From Obelidium mucronatum (lineage: Eukaryota > Chytridiomycota > Chytridiomycetes > Chytridiales > Chytriomycetaceae), in the NCBI GenBank assembly GCA_025765595.1, contig JAIVFH010000073.1:113531-177530 (forward strand): a DNA stretch of 64,000 nt, written 5' to 3'. Below, one piece after another: positions 36,500-50,047 of this stretch. The notes beneath the pieces are model-generated. The model was not told the origin of the DNA, ran no database searches, and was given only the letters and a program-made list of their open reading frames with translations. The position numbers were made by a program, and so were the translations under genes. Numbering within the stretch: position 1 is the first letter of the stretch; every line of letters begins with the position of its first letter.

Positions 36500-38027
36500 T
36501 TAAACAACAGCAAGGGCAGCCGAAGGAGCAAGTCCCAACTCTTTCAAAGTCTTGCTTTCATCGTCAAGAACTTTACGTGGGAATGTGGTTGCAAGCTTGA
36601 ACGTTCCTTGAGTTGCTCCAGTCTGCTCAGAGACAAACGCGTACACTGTTTTCAACGTGTCGCTGCTCTTGAATGTGTGAGTGATGGGTCCACCGGTGGG
36701 AAGACGAAGCTATCCGCAATGTTGGGGGTTTTTTTTTTAAGTTCGATTGGGCGGAAGAAAATAGTGAGGTGCAACGGATGCTTGGGTACCTGAATTCTTG
36801 CTTCCGCGTATTCCTTTGGGCCAGCAGCAGAAGCTGCTGCAGCAGCAACTGGCGCCACAAGTGCTGGTGCCTGAAGTCCTTGTCTCTCGAGCTTTTCTTT
36901 TTCCATCTGGAGGAAGGTGATTAGCACGACGAATGAATGAATGGTATGGATGGATCAATCGATGAATGAATTGGATGGATGGATGAATTAGATGAATGAA
37001 TTGGATGGATGGATGAATGTATGAATGAATGGATGAATGTATGAATGAATGGATGGGAGGATGGATCGCTGAATGAATCGGATCAATGGATGGGTGAATG
37101 TATGTATGGACGGATGAATGGATAAATTGGATGGATAAATTGGATGGATGGGTGGATGGATGGATGAATGAATTAGATGAATGGGTGGATGATTCTCGCT
37201 TCATCTTGCACCATGTCTCGCCTTCGGCGCCTTCGGCGCCTTCGGCGCCTTCGGCGATAGCAACTCACTCTTGCAGCACGGTCTCTCTTGTCCAATTCAA
37301 TCTGAGCCTTGATTTTAGCTTTCGCGATTCTATCCTCCTCCTTTTCGCGCTTCTTTGCATCCGCCGCTTTCTTCATTTCCAACTCTGCAAGTTTTTCCTT
37401 GATTTCCACCATTTCCTTGCCGGTCGTACGGCGCACTTTTTCTTTTGCCTTGTTCTCTTCAATTTCCTGCAGTCTCTTTTGTTCCTTCTTTTCAGCCATT
37501 TTGATCTTCAACTGCTCCAACTTGATCTTTTTCTCTTCTTCTGTGAGGGGTTTGATGACTTGCGTGCTTTCGCTAAAGTTTTGGTGTTGTGTTTTGATGG
37601 CGTGGAACTCAGCAGCAGCAGCTTGAGAAAAACGAATGCACAATTATTTTTAAAACAAGGAAGAGACACGAGATGTTATACCATCACGCAAGAGTCGACC
37701 GCAGTCATCGCATTTGAGGGAAGCCGCAGTGGCTTCTTCTTCAGGAATTGCATCGTCGTTGCCACCACCAGCAGCAGCAGAGACTTCCGCTTCAGCAGTC
37801 TCAGTTGGGAGTGGATCGTCGGCATGGGCAAAGAGCCTGAGTCAAGACATCGCGTTAGAGACTTTGGGACTGGGAGGGTGTGGGGAAGGAAGTGGGTTAG
37901 AGCCTAAGAGCGAGACCCACCAGTCCATTGCGGCCTGCAAGCCGGCGTTTCCCGTTGCCTTCAGTGCGGCAGTGACGCGCGCCTCTTCGAAGCCCATGTC
38001 AAGCAGCTGTGCGCGGTCTGAAGCCAT
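36500..38027 (-). CDS. UBA-zinc finger-UBX protein (UBXN1/SAKS1-like Cdc48 adaptor)
   Basis: About five exons from the ATG at 38027 to the TAA at 36502-36500. N-terminal UBA (LLDMGFEEARVTAALKATGN ... QAAMDW), acidic linker, C2H2-type finger (KCDDCGRLLRD ... FHAIKTQHQNF), charged coiled coil, Ala/Pro-rich segment, and C-terminal UBX ending LKELGLAPSAALAVV. Predicted to link ubiquitylated substrates to the Cdc48/p97 ATPase. It is nearly identical to the C-terminal two thirds of the thioredoxin fusion upstream, including conserved intron positions, so a recent tandem duplication produced the pair. The intron between the coil and the Ala-rich segment (about 37267-36910) has expanded with a (GGATGAAT)n-type minisatellite and four copies of GGCGCCTTC. 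Exon ends are approximate. Confidence 0.87.
36940..37258. repeat. Minisatellite plus palindromic repeat in UBX gene intron
   Basis: 36940-37195 is built of irregular GGATGAATGAAT/GGATGGATGG units. It is followed at 37211-37257 by four head-to-tail CGCCTTCGG units. On the sense (minus) strand this block starts about 12 nt after the 5' splice site GTGAGTTGCTATCGCC and reads CGCCGAAGG repeated. Confidence 0.85.
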
Positions 38028-38068
38028 GTTTTTATTTTTGTTTTTTATTTATTAATATTTACTTTGCG

Positions 38069-40325
38069 ATGGATCTTGCGCCGGCGCTGCCCCTGCGCAA
38101 CTGGCAGTTCCACGTGATTGAGATGCCGGGCCGCATTGCCTCGGGGTCAGCGGATGCGGCGATTGGCGCGCTGGGCGGGATGGACGCAGTGGCGCGGGTT
38201 AGTCCGGGAGACCTTAGAACACGGCACAAACACCGAACAAACAACCCAGGCGTTCGCGCACGACCTCGTCCCGCTCGAGCTGCGGCTGCGCGCCGCCGAC
38301 CCGTTCGCGCACGCCGTGCTCGGCGAAGTCATCGCGACGTCGAATCTGCTGCTGCGCGTGTCGCGCAAGCGCCGCAAGCGCGGGTCCGGCGTCGGCGGCG
38401 CCCACCGCGACCCGGAAGACTACCGGCTGGTCACCGAAATCATCGGCATCGTGACGCGCACGGGCCGCTTCAGGGGTGCGTGTCTCTCTTTCGTGGTCTG
38501 TGCGTTAATCACACTCAATCCCAGCCCTGGCCGACTTTCAGTACTGCGTGGATCCGAGCGATCCCTTGTTCAAGCTCAAAAAGAGTCTCAACACTTTCGA
38601 CGGTGAGCATTCATTGTTCCTTTCTTTCCTCCTGCTAAAAACTCGCTTTTTTGTTTAACAACAGTGGAAGGCATTTCTCAATTTGAATTCAGCACAGATA
38701 CTGGCGTTCAACCGAATTTGCGAATGATTCCTCCTCCTTGTTTTTCGAAAATTGAATGGGCCCTTAGTTACAGGTGTGGCTCTTTGGAAACTATCCTACA
38801 GTTTACACACGCACTCATTTTTTTATCGATGCCGCAGATACCAACAATACACTGATATAACTTCAGTTAGAGTTCCTACAAACAGGGGTGGCGAGGTTTG
38901 TCTGTTTTTTTTTTGTTTTAGGCGATTCGCCGAAGGCGAGACCCCACCGCCGTAGGCGTAGGCGGTGATCCAGACGCCAAAAGTCTCTATCGCCTTCGGT
39001 GCATACATATCTCTACCTTTCAAAAATCAATCCAGCATATCATAAACCTTGCATACACTTGAAAAAAAAAATACAGCAAATCATCAAACTACCCAAAAAA
39101 CCTCCAAAAAACCCAATGATCAAATTTCGAAAAGATTCAGTCAAAGTACCGACAGGCCCGACCCCAGAAATCCTCTCCATCATTGAATCACGCTTCCCAA
39201 ACACGGAAGCAATCCTTGCGCGGATCCAACAATTGTTTGCAGAAAGACCAATGTACACGTTCCGGGCTCTGTTTAACCATTGCAGAGACGTGTGCAAGAA
39301 AAAGTCGGATACAAAACTTGTTCCGTTCCTCATGACGCGGTATGCTTATTTTATTACGCATGGTCCGTGGCAGGAAGTCTGGGCTCGGTATGGTTACGAT
39401 CCGCGGTTAGATCGTGAAGCGCGCATGTATCAGATTATATCAATGAGAATGATTAAGGCTCCCACTACACTCAAGAGAGCGAAGCGTTTGATTGGAGTCT
39501 CGAGTCAGGCGCGTTTATTGGGCTCCATGAATGGTGTAGACGAAGAGGATGAAGACGATGAGTTGAGTGTACTTTTTTTTTTTTTTGTTTAAAACGGATT
39601 TTTGATTTTGCTGTTACAACTCAACAACAAACACCCCCCACAACCCACACGTACAGCAAATCGCACATGTTTGATGGTACATTGTGGAAAGGATGCGCTC
39701 GAATGCAAATTTGTGATGTGACTGATCCGGATGTGGTTCGAGTGTCGTCAACCAACCGAGGAATTCGACGAACGGCGGATGTAAGCTGTTTTTTCCTTCT
39801 TCTATTTTAATCTAACTTTTTTTTTGAATGCCTGTTTTTTTTTTTCCTCCTCTTCGCAGCCCAAGGACGGGTGGTACGAGACTTCATATATTGAAAACAT
39901 TCGAAAGATTATTCGAAACAAGATTATGCGACAAACTGGGAGAAATGTGGATGAAAGCCATTTGCCGGACTACATTGGCGATGAAGAAGGCGACGGTGAA
40001 GGGGAAGGAGAGAGGGAGGAGGAACAGGAGGTTGATATTGACTTTGATGATGGTGATGGCGAAGACGACGAAGATGACGATGACGAATCTACAGCTCCTG
40101 CGCAAAACATTGCGGTTGAAGTTTCTGCAGTTGTCGCGTCCAAGGTAAGAAAGAACCGCCCCCCCTCAATCGTTGGGTTTTAAACGGAATATCTTCATTC
40201 AGATTGACGCGTTGATGAAATCATTGCAGTCTAGCCAAGGTGTGTCGTCGTCGACACAGGCATCTCAACTCGTTGATGATGACGAAGATGATGAGTTTAA
40301 TTACTTTGAAGGCGATGACGACTGA
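38069..40325 (+). CDS. Transcription factor IIIC subunit 5 (Tau95/GTF3C5 homologue)
   Basis: Subunit of the TFIIIC complex that binds the A box of tRNA genes and recruits RNA polymerase III. Nine exons with consistent phases: 38069-38197, 38250-38475, 38525-38602, 38665-38773, 38838-38895, 39077-39561, 39657-39780, 39860-40144 and 40203-40325; about 538 residues. The N-terminal dimerisation part has the family pattern (FHVIEMPGRIAS ... AIGALGGMDAVAR; LELRLRAADPFAHAVLGEV; TSNLLLRVSRKRRKR). The DNA-binding half has VPTGPTPEILSIIESRFPN, YFITHGPWQEVWARYGYDPR and EARMYQIISMRM. The C terminus is very acidic (EGDGEGEGEREEEQE, DDGDGEDDEDDDDE), as in the yeast protein. Exon 6 uses the donor GTTGAG. 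The first two exons are GC-rich, the rest not. Intron 5 carries palindromic repeats. Confidence 0.9.
38926..39000 (+). repeat. Palindromic CGCC-NNN-GGCG cluster in TFIIIC5 intron 5
   Basis: Within the 181-nt intron 38896-39076, ATTCGCCGAAGGCGAG, ACCGCCGTAGGCG and TAGGCGGTGATC form overlapping dyads, and TATCGCCTTCGGTGC lies further on. The first element reads CGCC-GAA-GGCG on the sense strand about 40 nt after the 5' splice site. Confidence 0.8.
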
Positions 40326-40439
40326 ATAAAGGGAAATAATAATCATTTCTTTTTAATGGACGTCTCAAATATCCAAAAGAAAAAAGGGATAACTATTCCA
40401 AAAAAAAAAAAAAGTGGGGTGGCGTCTTTAGAAAACAGT

Positions 40440-41191
40440 TTACTTGGCCTTCTTGTCCAAGTCAGTGATTTGCAGACCAGGTGGGAGAGACTGCTTCAAC
40501 TTCTTGGCTTTGTCGGCATCAGCGACAGTCAAGGTGTAGAGGTAACGGGAGCAGCGGACCTTGAATTTGTATTGGTTTCCGTTCTTCTTGATCTTGATGG
40601 CTGAATTTTTTAAATCAATAAAGCGTTAATGCAACAAGGGATTTCGTTGGGACGGATAACAAAAATGAATTTACATCTGGCGTCCTTTCTGCGAGCAGTG
40701 AGGAGAAAGTCCTTGATTTCGGTAATCTGCTTTGGCTACCAACAAAAACAGAGAATTGATAAGTATTGGGTTTCTGCTCCGTATGCTGAAATATGGATGG
40801 ATGTTTTTCTTTTTGGATATTCCCAGCCCAAGTTTCCAGGATCCAAGAGCGGGTGTTACTTCTTGTCGTGTTGTTCACGGATTTTGACTAATCCCTCATC
40901 CCAAGTTTTGTTTTTTGAAGTCCCAGAGACCAGCAACCACCTTCTCTATCTTTTCTCCAAATCTTTTAGACGGCACAGTCTTTCGCTCTCGCATCATCAT
41001 CTTCTGAGGTTTTGGCGTTTTGAGATGCCATCTGTTTCCCATCCAGCTTCCAAGAATCGACTCCCCCCGCCAGATTCGCCCGCTGAATAGTCTCGATCCG
41101 TCTGCGGCAAGCGTCCCGATGGTCGTCCGCTGTGCTCTGATGGCTGCATTGGGTGGGGATGGGTGCGTGTGGTCGGTTGGCTAAATACCAT
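40440..41191 (-). CDS. RPL38: Ribosomal protein eL38
   Basis: Small protein of the 60S ribosomal subunit, 74 residues. Three coding exons: 41191-41189 (the ATG alone), 40735-40675 ([20 protein letters not shown]) and 40600-40440 ([20 protein letters not shown] ... [19 protein letters not shown]). The match to eL38 is clear over the full length, including [10 protein letters not shown] and LKQSLPPGL. The ATG-only first exon was chosen because exon 2 opens directly at the codon after Met with a good acceptor (GGTAG) and the only upstream ATG|GT on this strand is at 41189 (ATG|GTATTT). The resulting 453-nt intron is unusually long for this genome, a pattern common in ribosomal-protein genes of fungi. 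Confidence 0.87.
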
Positions 41192-41400
41192 TTCTGACGA
41201 CTTTCGGCTGCCACTTTAATTTTTGCACCCAACGCCCAGCAATGCAATGAGTGCAACACAAGCAAGAAGGCAAGGGGAAATAATGGATCGCGCTGTGCTG
41301 GATTCGTGCAGCTTAATTCCTGTTGAAGCTCTGGAAATTAAAATAAATAAATAAATATGTGGTGCTAACTACTTCAGAGGGGAAAAAACGTCTCATGGAT

Positions 41401-41426
41401 CCCCCCCCCCCCCCCCCCCCCCCCCC
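41401..41426. repeat. 26-nt poly-C run upstream of the LYAR gene
   Basis: Uninterrupted run of 26 C about 100 bp before the LYAR-type gene and 210 bp upstream of the eL38 start. It has the same length as the intronic poly-C at 10098-10123. The divergent intergenic space holds it and a T-rich tract. Confidence 0.9.
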
Positions 41427-41527
41427 GGTCTTAATTACCTTGCTTTTTTCTTTCTTTTTTTTGCTTTCTAATAAAAAAGTTGCTTTCTTTCTTTTTTTTT
41501 TTCTCAAAACATTTTCCTCCCCTCAAA

Positions 41528-42232
41528 ATGGTTAGCTTTGTGTGTGAAGCCTGCCAGGAAACGCTCAAGAAGCAGAAACTGGACCAGCACAAGCAACGCT
41601 GCTACTATGCTCAATACACTTGCGTCGACTGCTCAGTGACTTTCCAGGGGAATGATGTAAGTAGGGGGGCTTCAAAGGAAAAAAAAAAAAAAAAAAAACT
41701 TCCTTCATGTGTACTCATTTCGATTATTGCTCAAAAGTAGTACAAGGCACATACCTCATGCATTTCTGAAGCTGAAAAGTACCAAAAGTCTGTATACAAG
41801 GCACCAAAAAAGGTTGAGAATCTCAATACCGATCACATTTCCCAAAAAAGAACTTACCACAACCACAAAACATAGCAACAACAACAACAACAAAAGAAAA
41901 CAGATTCATCGCCTGCCACTCCTGTCACGGATAATGTCGCTGTTGCCCCCAAGGCCGCCCCCTTGATTGCACAGCTTTCCAAAAAGACTGAAGAAGGAAA
42001 GGAATCTAAAGAATCCGAACAATCAAAAGAAAAGACCAGTGCCACTAAAGAATTCGACTTTCGAAAGACAATGAAGTCCGTCCTCAAGAAGAACTCGGGG
42101 TTGACATTGGCGGAACTCAAGGCAAAAGTCGTTGCCAAGATTGTGAAAAAGAATGAAGGAGTTTCAGCAGAGAAACTTGCGGTGGACTTTGATGCGGCTG
42201 TTGTGGCATCCATTTCCCAATCTTTCGAATAA
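41528..42232 (+). CDS. LYAR-type zinc-finger nucleolar protein
   Basis: 178 residues in three exons: 41528-41656, 41741-41812 and 41897-42232. The N terminus is the LYAR zinc-finger pair: VCEACQETLKKQKLDQHKQR with C-X2-C...H, then YTCVDCSVTFQGNDYKAHTS with C-X2-C...H, followed by CISEAEKYQKSVY, the family signature. The C terminus is basic and Lys-rich and ends in a compact helical domain (FDFRKTMKSVLKKNSGLTLA ... AAVVASISQSFE) as in LYAR. LYAR proteins act in the nucleolus in rRNA transcription and ribosome assembly. The protein is much shorter than human LYAR because the linker is short. Intron 2's acceptor is taken at AACAAAAG to keep the frame. Confidence 0.88.
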
Positions 42233-42348
42233 AATTAGCTCTGTCGAGTTTCGAGTTTCCCAGGTTACCGAAAAAGTTTCCGATGCTTCATTGCAGTGTA
42301 TTTCCAAATGCCAATGCACAAACATTATATCCCTTTATTGCTGCACAA

Positions 42349-44183
42349 TTACATCAACAACACTGAATGATGGTGTTTCTGCTGATGCTCATATATAGCC
42401 TTTCGTTTTGAAGAAAACGCCACCTGCACCACGTCACCACTAACGCTAATCAACGAGTACCCTTGGTTCTTGATGCTTTCATAAAACATGCTCTCTTCCA
42501 CAGTAAACGAGATCATGGCATTTCCTCCCATAGCGACAGTGTAGGATCTCGCAACGGCATAAAATTCTGCCAACAAGGCATGGGCAAATCCACCCATTCC
42601 TCCATTCACAGAACCGACTTCATACAAAATAGACGCTTCCTTCACAAAATGCAGTGACACTCGTCCCAGAAACTTTTCGATCCGACTTTGAGGAACATAT
42701 GAAAGAGGTGTGATCTCAATTGCACGTGGAACTTGAACTAGCGTCATTCCCATGCTCTCCTTTTTGGTAGAAGAGACTAAACCACCAGTAAACGAACTAG
42801 GGAGTCGGTTTGGTGACGGCGAGGATGGATTACTATTCAGAGCCTGATTTACCACACAATCCACGGCAGCCGCCGTGGCCGGAGGGGTAGCAGCAGCTCC
42901 AATCGCTGCACTTGCACTACCACCAACATTATTCTGTTCTTGGTGCTTGACTTCTTCCACTTCATCATCACTGTACATCAAATCTTCATCATCTGCAACG
43001 CTGTCATCGTCTGATTCTCCCTTATCATCTTCAGTCATGGAGACAAGAGATGTTTCCGTCATTTGCCGAGGACCCAGATTCAACCCATTTTTTGAAATCG
43101 ATTTACGACTTGGCGACCCAGCGCGATCACTCAAGCAGAGGGATCCAGCAATATCCTCCAAATCACTATCGGAAGAATCATCAGTTCCATCAGAAACAAT
43201 CCCCAAAGCAGCCCCCGTCAACCGAATTTGAATCTCATTCATTTTCAAAACTTGAATGTCGTAGTTGATGCCAACAATCATACAGGGTGAGATGTAAGAG
43301 AACTGAAATTGGAGCTCTTGATAAACATCCTGAAACAGCCGCGCGAGTTGTCGATTTGGGTGGTGGGAAGAATTCTTGATGAATCCCTGACGAACCATTG
43401 CGATGCTTTGAACAGTATACAAATCAGTGCGATCAAGGGCTTCGGATTGAATAGCGGTTTCAATGTTTTTGAGTTGAAATCCTTCGCGGAACTGCGTCGC
43501 CATCATCAAAATCAAGTCTTCGTCATGCTCATCATCAATCTGAACTACAACATTGCGTTGCCGGGTACCCACTTCATAGTCTGGATCTGAGTCACTGGAC
43601 TGGGATTCTTCGCTATCACTGTCGCTGTCGTCTTCATTGGATATTGCGCTGTCCCTTCCTGGCTCCTCCACTCCTCCGGCCTCGTCCGCCGCATCTACAC
43701 GCTTCTTTGTTGATTTCCCTACCAAGGACTCCATACTTCCACCTTGGTGTCCCAGGGTTGCCGTCTGCGCCGCCGGTTGCTGCGCAGAAACTTCGGATGC
43801 CAAAAGTGCAGCCTCAATCGCCTTCCGATTATCTTCACTCTGCTTCATAATTCGAATTTGATCTTCAACAAGTGCGCGATCTTCGGCATCTTCCACTTCA
43901 AGCGTTCTTTGCAACTTGAGGGGTGGCGGTGGGGGTAAGGCTTTCAAATACACGGCTGTTCCTGTCGCCACAGCTGTCATGAGGGATTCCCCAATAGAGT
44001 ATTGAATTTTGAGTCCAAAAATTGCATTAAGACCATGGATTCGAAGTTTGAAGAGAAGCTGTCTATGTATATCGTATTGGGCAAAAGGCATGGATTCACT
44101 GACGATTACGGCATGGGACTCTCCGGCGCGGCTTTTCTTTATGCGGCATACTTGGAAACGTATTATTTGTTAGTACTTTTATC

Positions 44184-44216
<33 letters not shown>

Positions 44217-46465
44217 AAAAAAAAGGAAAACATACCATGTGCTTCAACCAAAACAGGCTTTCCAATAGTTTCCAACTCAGAAGGAGGTTCAATGGTGCTA
44301 AGAATCACTTCAGGAACAAATTTCTTTTTACATACGCCACATCGAGTAAAGATTGTGTTTGTTTGATATGCTTCTGCGCGACTATTTGTGATATGACATG
44401 CTTGACAACCTGAACAGAAGACGTCATCAGAAAACGACAACCCAGAATTTGTAAAATCAAACCTGGATTTTTCTTCTTCTTTTTGATCCTTCTTTGCTTG
44501 GTCATCTTTTCAAAATACGCGGTACTTTCTTTGAAAGAATTCATAACTCCCATCGAGCCCCGTGGTCCCATCCCAGGAGTTGTAGGAGCCATGAATGGAA
44601 TATCAATGCCGGCACCAGAGCTGGGACCACATCCACTACCCCTAGCCATTCCTTCATCTTGGTCTTCAGAAAGATCGATGCTGCTAGAGCTGCTGGCAAC
44701 ACGGCTCTTTGTTGCAACTAAAACAGCCGCTGCCGATGACGGCACAAGGCCTCCAAATGCACCAAAATCAACCACAGCAGCCGTTCCATAACAGTACAAA
44801 ACCGCTAATTCATCACATACAGCAGTGTGCTCACTGTACCCCAAAATCAACGAGCACCTCAACGACCTTGCGTGACTTTTAATTTCATCACGAAGCTCCA
44901 TCCACCACCGTTCTCGTTCAATGTCTGTTTGACTTCCATCCAGAATTTTAATACTCGTGGCGCAAACTAACCCACCAAGTCCTTGAATTGTTCCTGGTGG
45001 GAACGCTGTGAGGGTTACAGGGTAAACATCAATTTGTTTTGTTGAGGCCGAAGGTAGCGTAAGGAGCCCCATTGCTGGTGGGGGAAGCATGTTGGTATCT
45101 GTTGGGCTGGACAAGGGACTTTCTACAGTTGGAATTCGGTTTGTACTGATTTGAGCAAGAGGCGTCGGCGGAATAATAGTTCCTCCCATTGGGCTGATGG
45201 TACTCTGCCTATTGCTGGAAGTTGCTGTTGCCGCGATTGTCTGTCCTCCGGCAGAAGCCAGGGCTATGGTATTATTGGATACAGTAACAGGATCTACCAA
45301 GCCTCCAAAACCGATTAGATTTCCTGCAGATGTTGCGTTGAGTTGACCTGGCGTTTGTTCAATCCGAGCACTATCCAAACGGGACGAAACGTCGCCTCCG
45401 AGAGACGGACTGGTAATCATTGTTGCCATAACTTGCTCTGGAGTAGCCAATGTAACTGCCGTCCCGATCGCACGAGCTGTGATGGTCCTTTGTTCGGTTT
45501 CAAATTCAAAGTACTGCTTGTAACCCAAGACTGCGTTTCCACCAATTAATTCCACCTTCTTTCCAAGTTGCCGCCGAAGCTCTCCACTAAGTTTGTACAT
45601 GATTCGCATCCGGGCATCGTTTGAAGTTCGAGGTGTACGAAAATTGTCGGCCCAATGGTATTCGGGATCATCTTCCTGTTGTAGCGCGCTCACATAACCA
45701 TTCACTTTTGTAACTATGTACGTAGGCGGGACGGCTGGTGTTGTAAAGAATTGAATCGCTTTGGAGGTCATCAATTGACGGATTTAGTTGGTTTTGAAGG
45801 CACTACCACACAAAACACACCGGAGCTGGAATCGCTGTACTGGTTGGTGTCTCCAAAAAACTGCAGCTTCACAGTTATGAAGATCTCCCCGCAGATGCCA
45901 CGGAGGGAATCAAAGATGGGAAACCAGCCTGATAGTGAATTCGAATCTCTGCCTTTTGAGTCCCACGCCAGCAGGGGATTCAGGTCAATAAATACGGCAC
46001 CAATGGCATCGCTGTATGTGATCTGGTCATAATCCATGACTTTTATCTCTAGAGGTTCATTCTGCACGTCTTTGTCCTTTGAAACTTCCTTTTTCAACAC
46101 GACAGCATATAAGAAAACAGAAACCAGCGAAACACGACAAAGAACAAAACTAACAATTCTGAAATCTTCATTCCAAGTTGGATTCAGAGTGCGGCGACAT
46201 ACTTTCGTCCTTACAACATCATAGTCTGCATAACGCACTTCAACAAAAGCATCTGCAAACCACAAACAGCACAAAATCAACACAGCAGTAGTTTAGTAAA
46301 ATAAATATTGTTAAAAAAAACAAATACACCTGTGAGCTCCGTGGCTCTGTCCATGACAGGCAGGTTCCGTGCCGACTGGATGCGCACTTTGATGATGGAT
46401 GGCTGCACTCATAGCAATTAGTTTAGTTGGATGCTTGTTTCATCGTTACTTGTAAGTGGTACCAT
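42349..46465 (-). CDS. C2CD5 (CDP138) homologue: C2-domain vesicle-trafficking protein
   Basis: About eight exons from the ATG at 46465 to the stop at 42349, roughly 1250 residues. Exon 1 encodes Met alone (ATG|GTACCA). Exon 2 begins PSIIKVRIQSARNLPVMDRA. The C2 domain continues DAFVEVRYADYDVVRTK, RRTLNPTWNEDFRI and LEIKVMDYDQITYSDAIGAV with the Ca2+-binding Asp residues present. After it come the family blocks DPEYHWADNFRTPRTSNDAR, GNAVLGYKQYFEFE, ARAIGTAVTL and a four-Cys cluster (CQACHITNS ... CGVCKKKFVPEVILSTIEPP). The C-terminal block is NAMISFTVEESMFYESIKNQ. Human C2CD5 binds Ca2+ and membranes and promotes GLUT4 vesicle insertion; the fungal role is unknown. The C-terminal exon (44150-42349) contains long acidic insertions. 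An intron near 44190 has a 30-nt A-run. Confidence 0.88.
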
Positions 46466-46636
46466 TAATTAGATGTTGTAATGAAACAGCGAAGGCACAC
46501 AACGCAATAAATTGTTTTTCACAAAAACCAGCCTGGAAACAAGTCTCTTTCTTCCCAGAGACAAAGCCATCCAGCACAAACCCGTCTTAAGCCAGCAACA
46601 CCCCACTTCTACCCACTACTCCGGATCCTGCTCTAA

Positions 46637-48181
46637 ATGCTTGCCGCTGACGGAACGCCCATCCCAGGCTCTTACTTCCCTGAGGGAATCCAGATTCCTG
46701 CCTCGAACGGCGCCCGGCTGGGCTACTCGCTCTCGGACTTCCAATTCATTCGCACTCTAGGTACGCTTTCGTGCAGCTTCCCGATCATGCAAGCCTGCTT
46801 TGTCGCACAATGTGTGATATTGGGCTCCTCATGAAACTGCTTGTTTCCAAAATTTTTCATTCCCTGTATCCACCCCAATGGTCCCATGCCTCGAGTGAGG
46901 GCGATCAGGCTGAATGCAATCCTTCTTCCTGCACAAACACCCTTCCTATCCTGTCCCTGAAAATGCAACGCCTCCCCCAACCGAATTGTGGATAGTTTGA
47001 AACACTCCCCTTAAAACACATCCAAGTTTCATCATCCCAGAGGAGTGTTCTAAATATTGCTCCGTTATCTACAAAACAGGAACTGGTACATTCGGAAGAG
47101 TCTATCTGGTACGGTACAGGGACTCTGATCAATACTACGCCATGAAAATGCTCAAGAAAGTGGAAGTAGTTCGGTTAAAGCAAGTGGAACACATCAACTC
47201 AGAAAAACAAATTCTGCATGAGATCAACTTCCCTTTTATTGTCAACTTGTGAGTGTCGTTGAGTCTTTGTCTTGCCATTTTTTTTGAAGTTCTTCTAACC
47301 CTTGTTTGCAAACAGAACATGTACTTTCCAAGACGAGAAGAACGTATACATGCTTCTAGAGTACGTTGTTGGAGGTGAACTGTTTTCTCACCTCCGTCGC
47401 GCTGGTCGCTTCAGCAACGACATGACTCGTTTCTATGCTGCCGAAATTGTTCTTGCCATCGAATACCTCCACGAACGTGACATTATCTACCGTGACTTGA
47501 AGCCCGAAAACTTGCTGCTTGATCACCATGGACACATCAAAATTGCCGATTTTGGATTTGCCAAAAAGGTGGATGACAGAACGTGGACCCTTTGTGGTAC
47601 TCCTGAATACTTGGCCCCAGAAATTATTCAATCAAAGGGTCACGGAAAGCCTGTGGATTGGTGGGCCCTTGGTATCCTCATTTTTGAGATGCTTGCAGGG
47701 TGAGTAATTGCAAAGGAGCATGTTCTAGTTATTTTACTTACCACTTTAAAAACTTAGATACCCTCCATTCTTCGACGACAATCCATTTGGAATCTACGAA
47801 AAGATTCTTGCCGGAAAACTTGTATTCCCAGCACACTTTGACGTGAACGCCAAAGACTTGATCAAACGTCTACTCACTGCTGACCGTACAAAGCGTCTGG
47901 GAAACTTGAAGTGCGGAAGTGAAGACATCAAGAAGCACCGCTGGTTCCGTGGTGTTGATTGGAACGGGTTGTTGATGAAAGGTGTTGGTGCCCCTATTGT
48001 GCCCATTGTCGCCCATGCGGGTGATGCTAGAAACTTTGAGCTGTATCCCGAATTACCAAAAGAAGAGTTGATGAATGTGTCACAGGGGGGCGATCCATTC
48101 AGAAACCTGTTTACAGTTGAGTTGTTTTGATCTTATTTATATGATTCTTGGTGTTAATGCTTGCGCTTATAGGACTTTTAA
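46637..48181 (+). CDS. cAMP-dependent protein kinase catalytic subunit, copy 1
   Basis: AGC-family Ser/Thr kinase of about 347 residues. Exons: 46637-46760, 47080-47248, 47316-47699, 47758-48115 and 48173-48181. The glycine loop [14 protein letters not shown] is split by intron 1. Other motifs: YAMKMLKK (ATP Lys), [55 protein letters not shown] (activation loop with the PDK1-site Thr), [21 protein letters not shown] place the C terminus in a last tiny exon (GAC TTT TAA) after donor GTTGAG, giving LFTDF, the PKA-type FxxF hydrophobic tail. Without this splice the frame reads VELF and loses the motif. In the cell it would be held by a regulatory subunit until cAMP binds. Copy 2 follows 310 bp downstream. 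Confidence 0.9.
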
Positions 48182-48490
48182 AAGCATCGTACTTGCAATT
48201 TTCCTCTTCGTATTTCGGTGATTTTTGTCCATTATTAAGATTGTTTTCTTTTTCCCCACTGTTTTATCGCAATCTTTGTGTCCTTTTCTATTTTTTTTAT
48301 TTCATTTGGTGTCCAGTATTAAGAAATAGTTTTGTTTTAAAGTTTACGTATTTTGGGAAACGAGGCGGCACCAAGACACACATGTTTTTGCCAAAATTAT
48401 TTGTTAACTGGAAACGGTTAACGATCCAATCTGTATAGCCCTTTGATACCCTGGCTGGCATTTATCATCACCGAGTCGATACTCAACACT

Positions 48491-50047
<1,557 letters not shown>

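Noticed and set aside
37211..37257. UUCG-tetraloop RNA hairpins in the CGCCTTCGGCG repeats
   Set aside because: In CGCC-TTC-GGCG the best stem closes a 3-nt loop; the C(UUCG)G tetraloop register leaves a mismatched C:C pair below it. On the sense strand the loop is GAA.
41313..41507. Small minus-strand gene containing poly-Gly
   Set aside because: The frame is the translation of the 26-nt poly-C run and flanking T/A runs.
44483..45549. Plus-strand frames antisense to the C2CD5 homologue
   Set aside because: Shadow frames; the minus strand matches C2CD5 blocks throughout.
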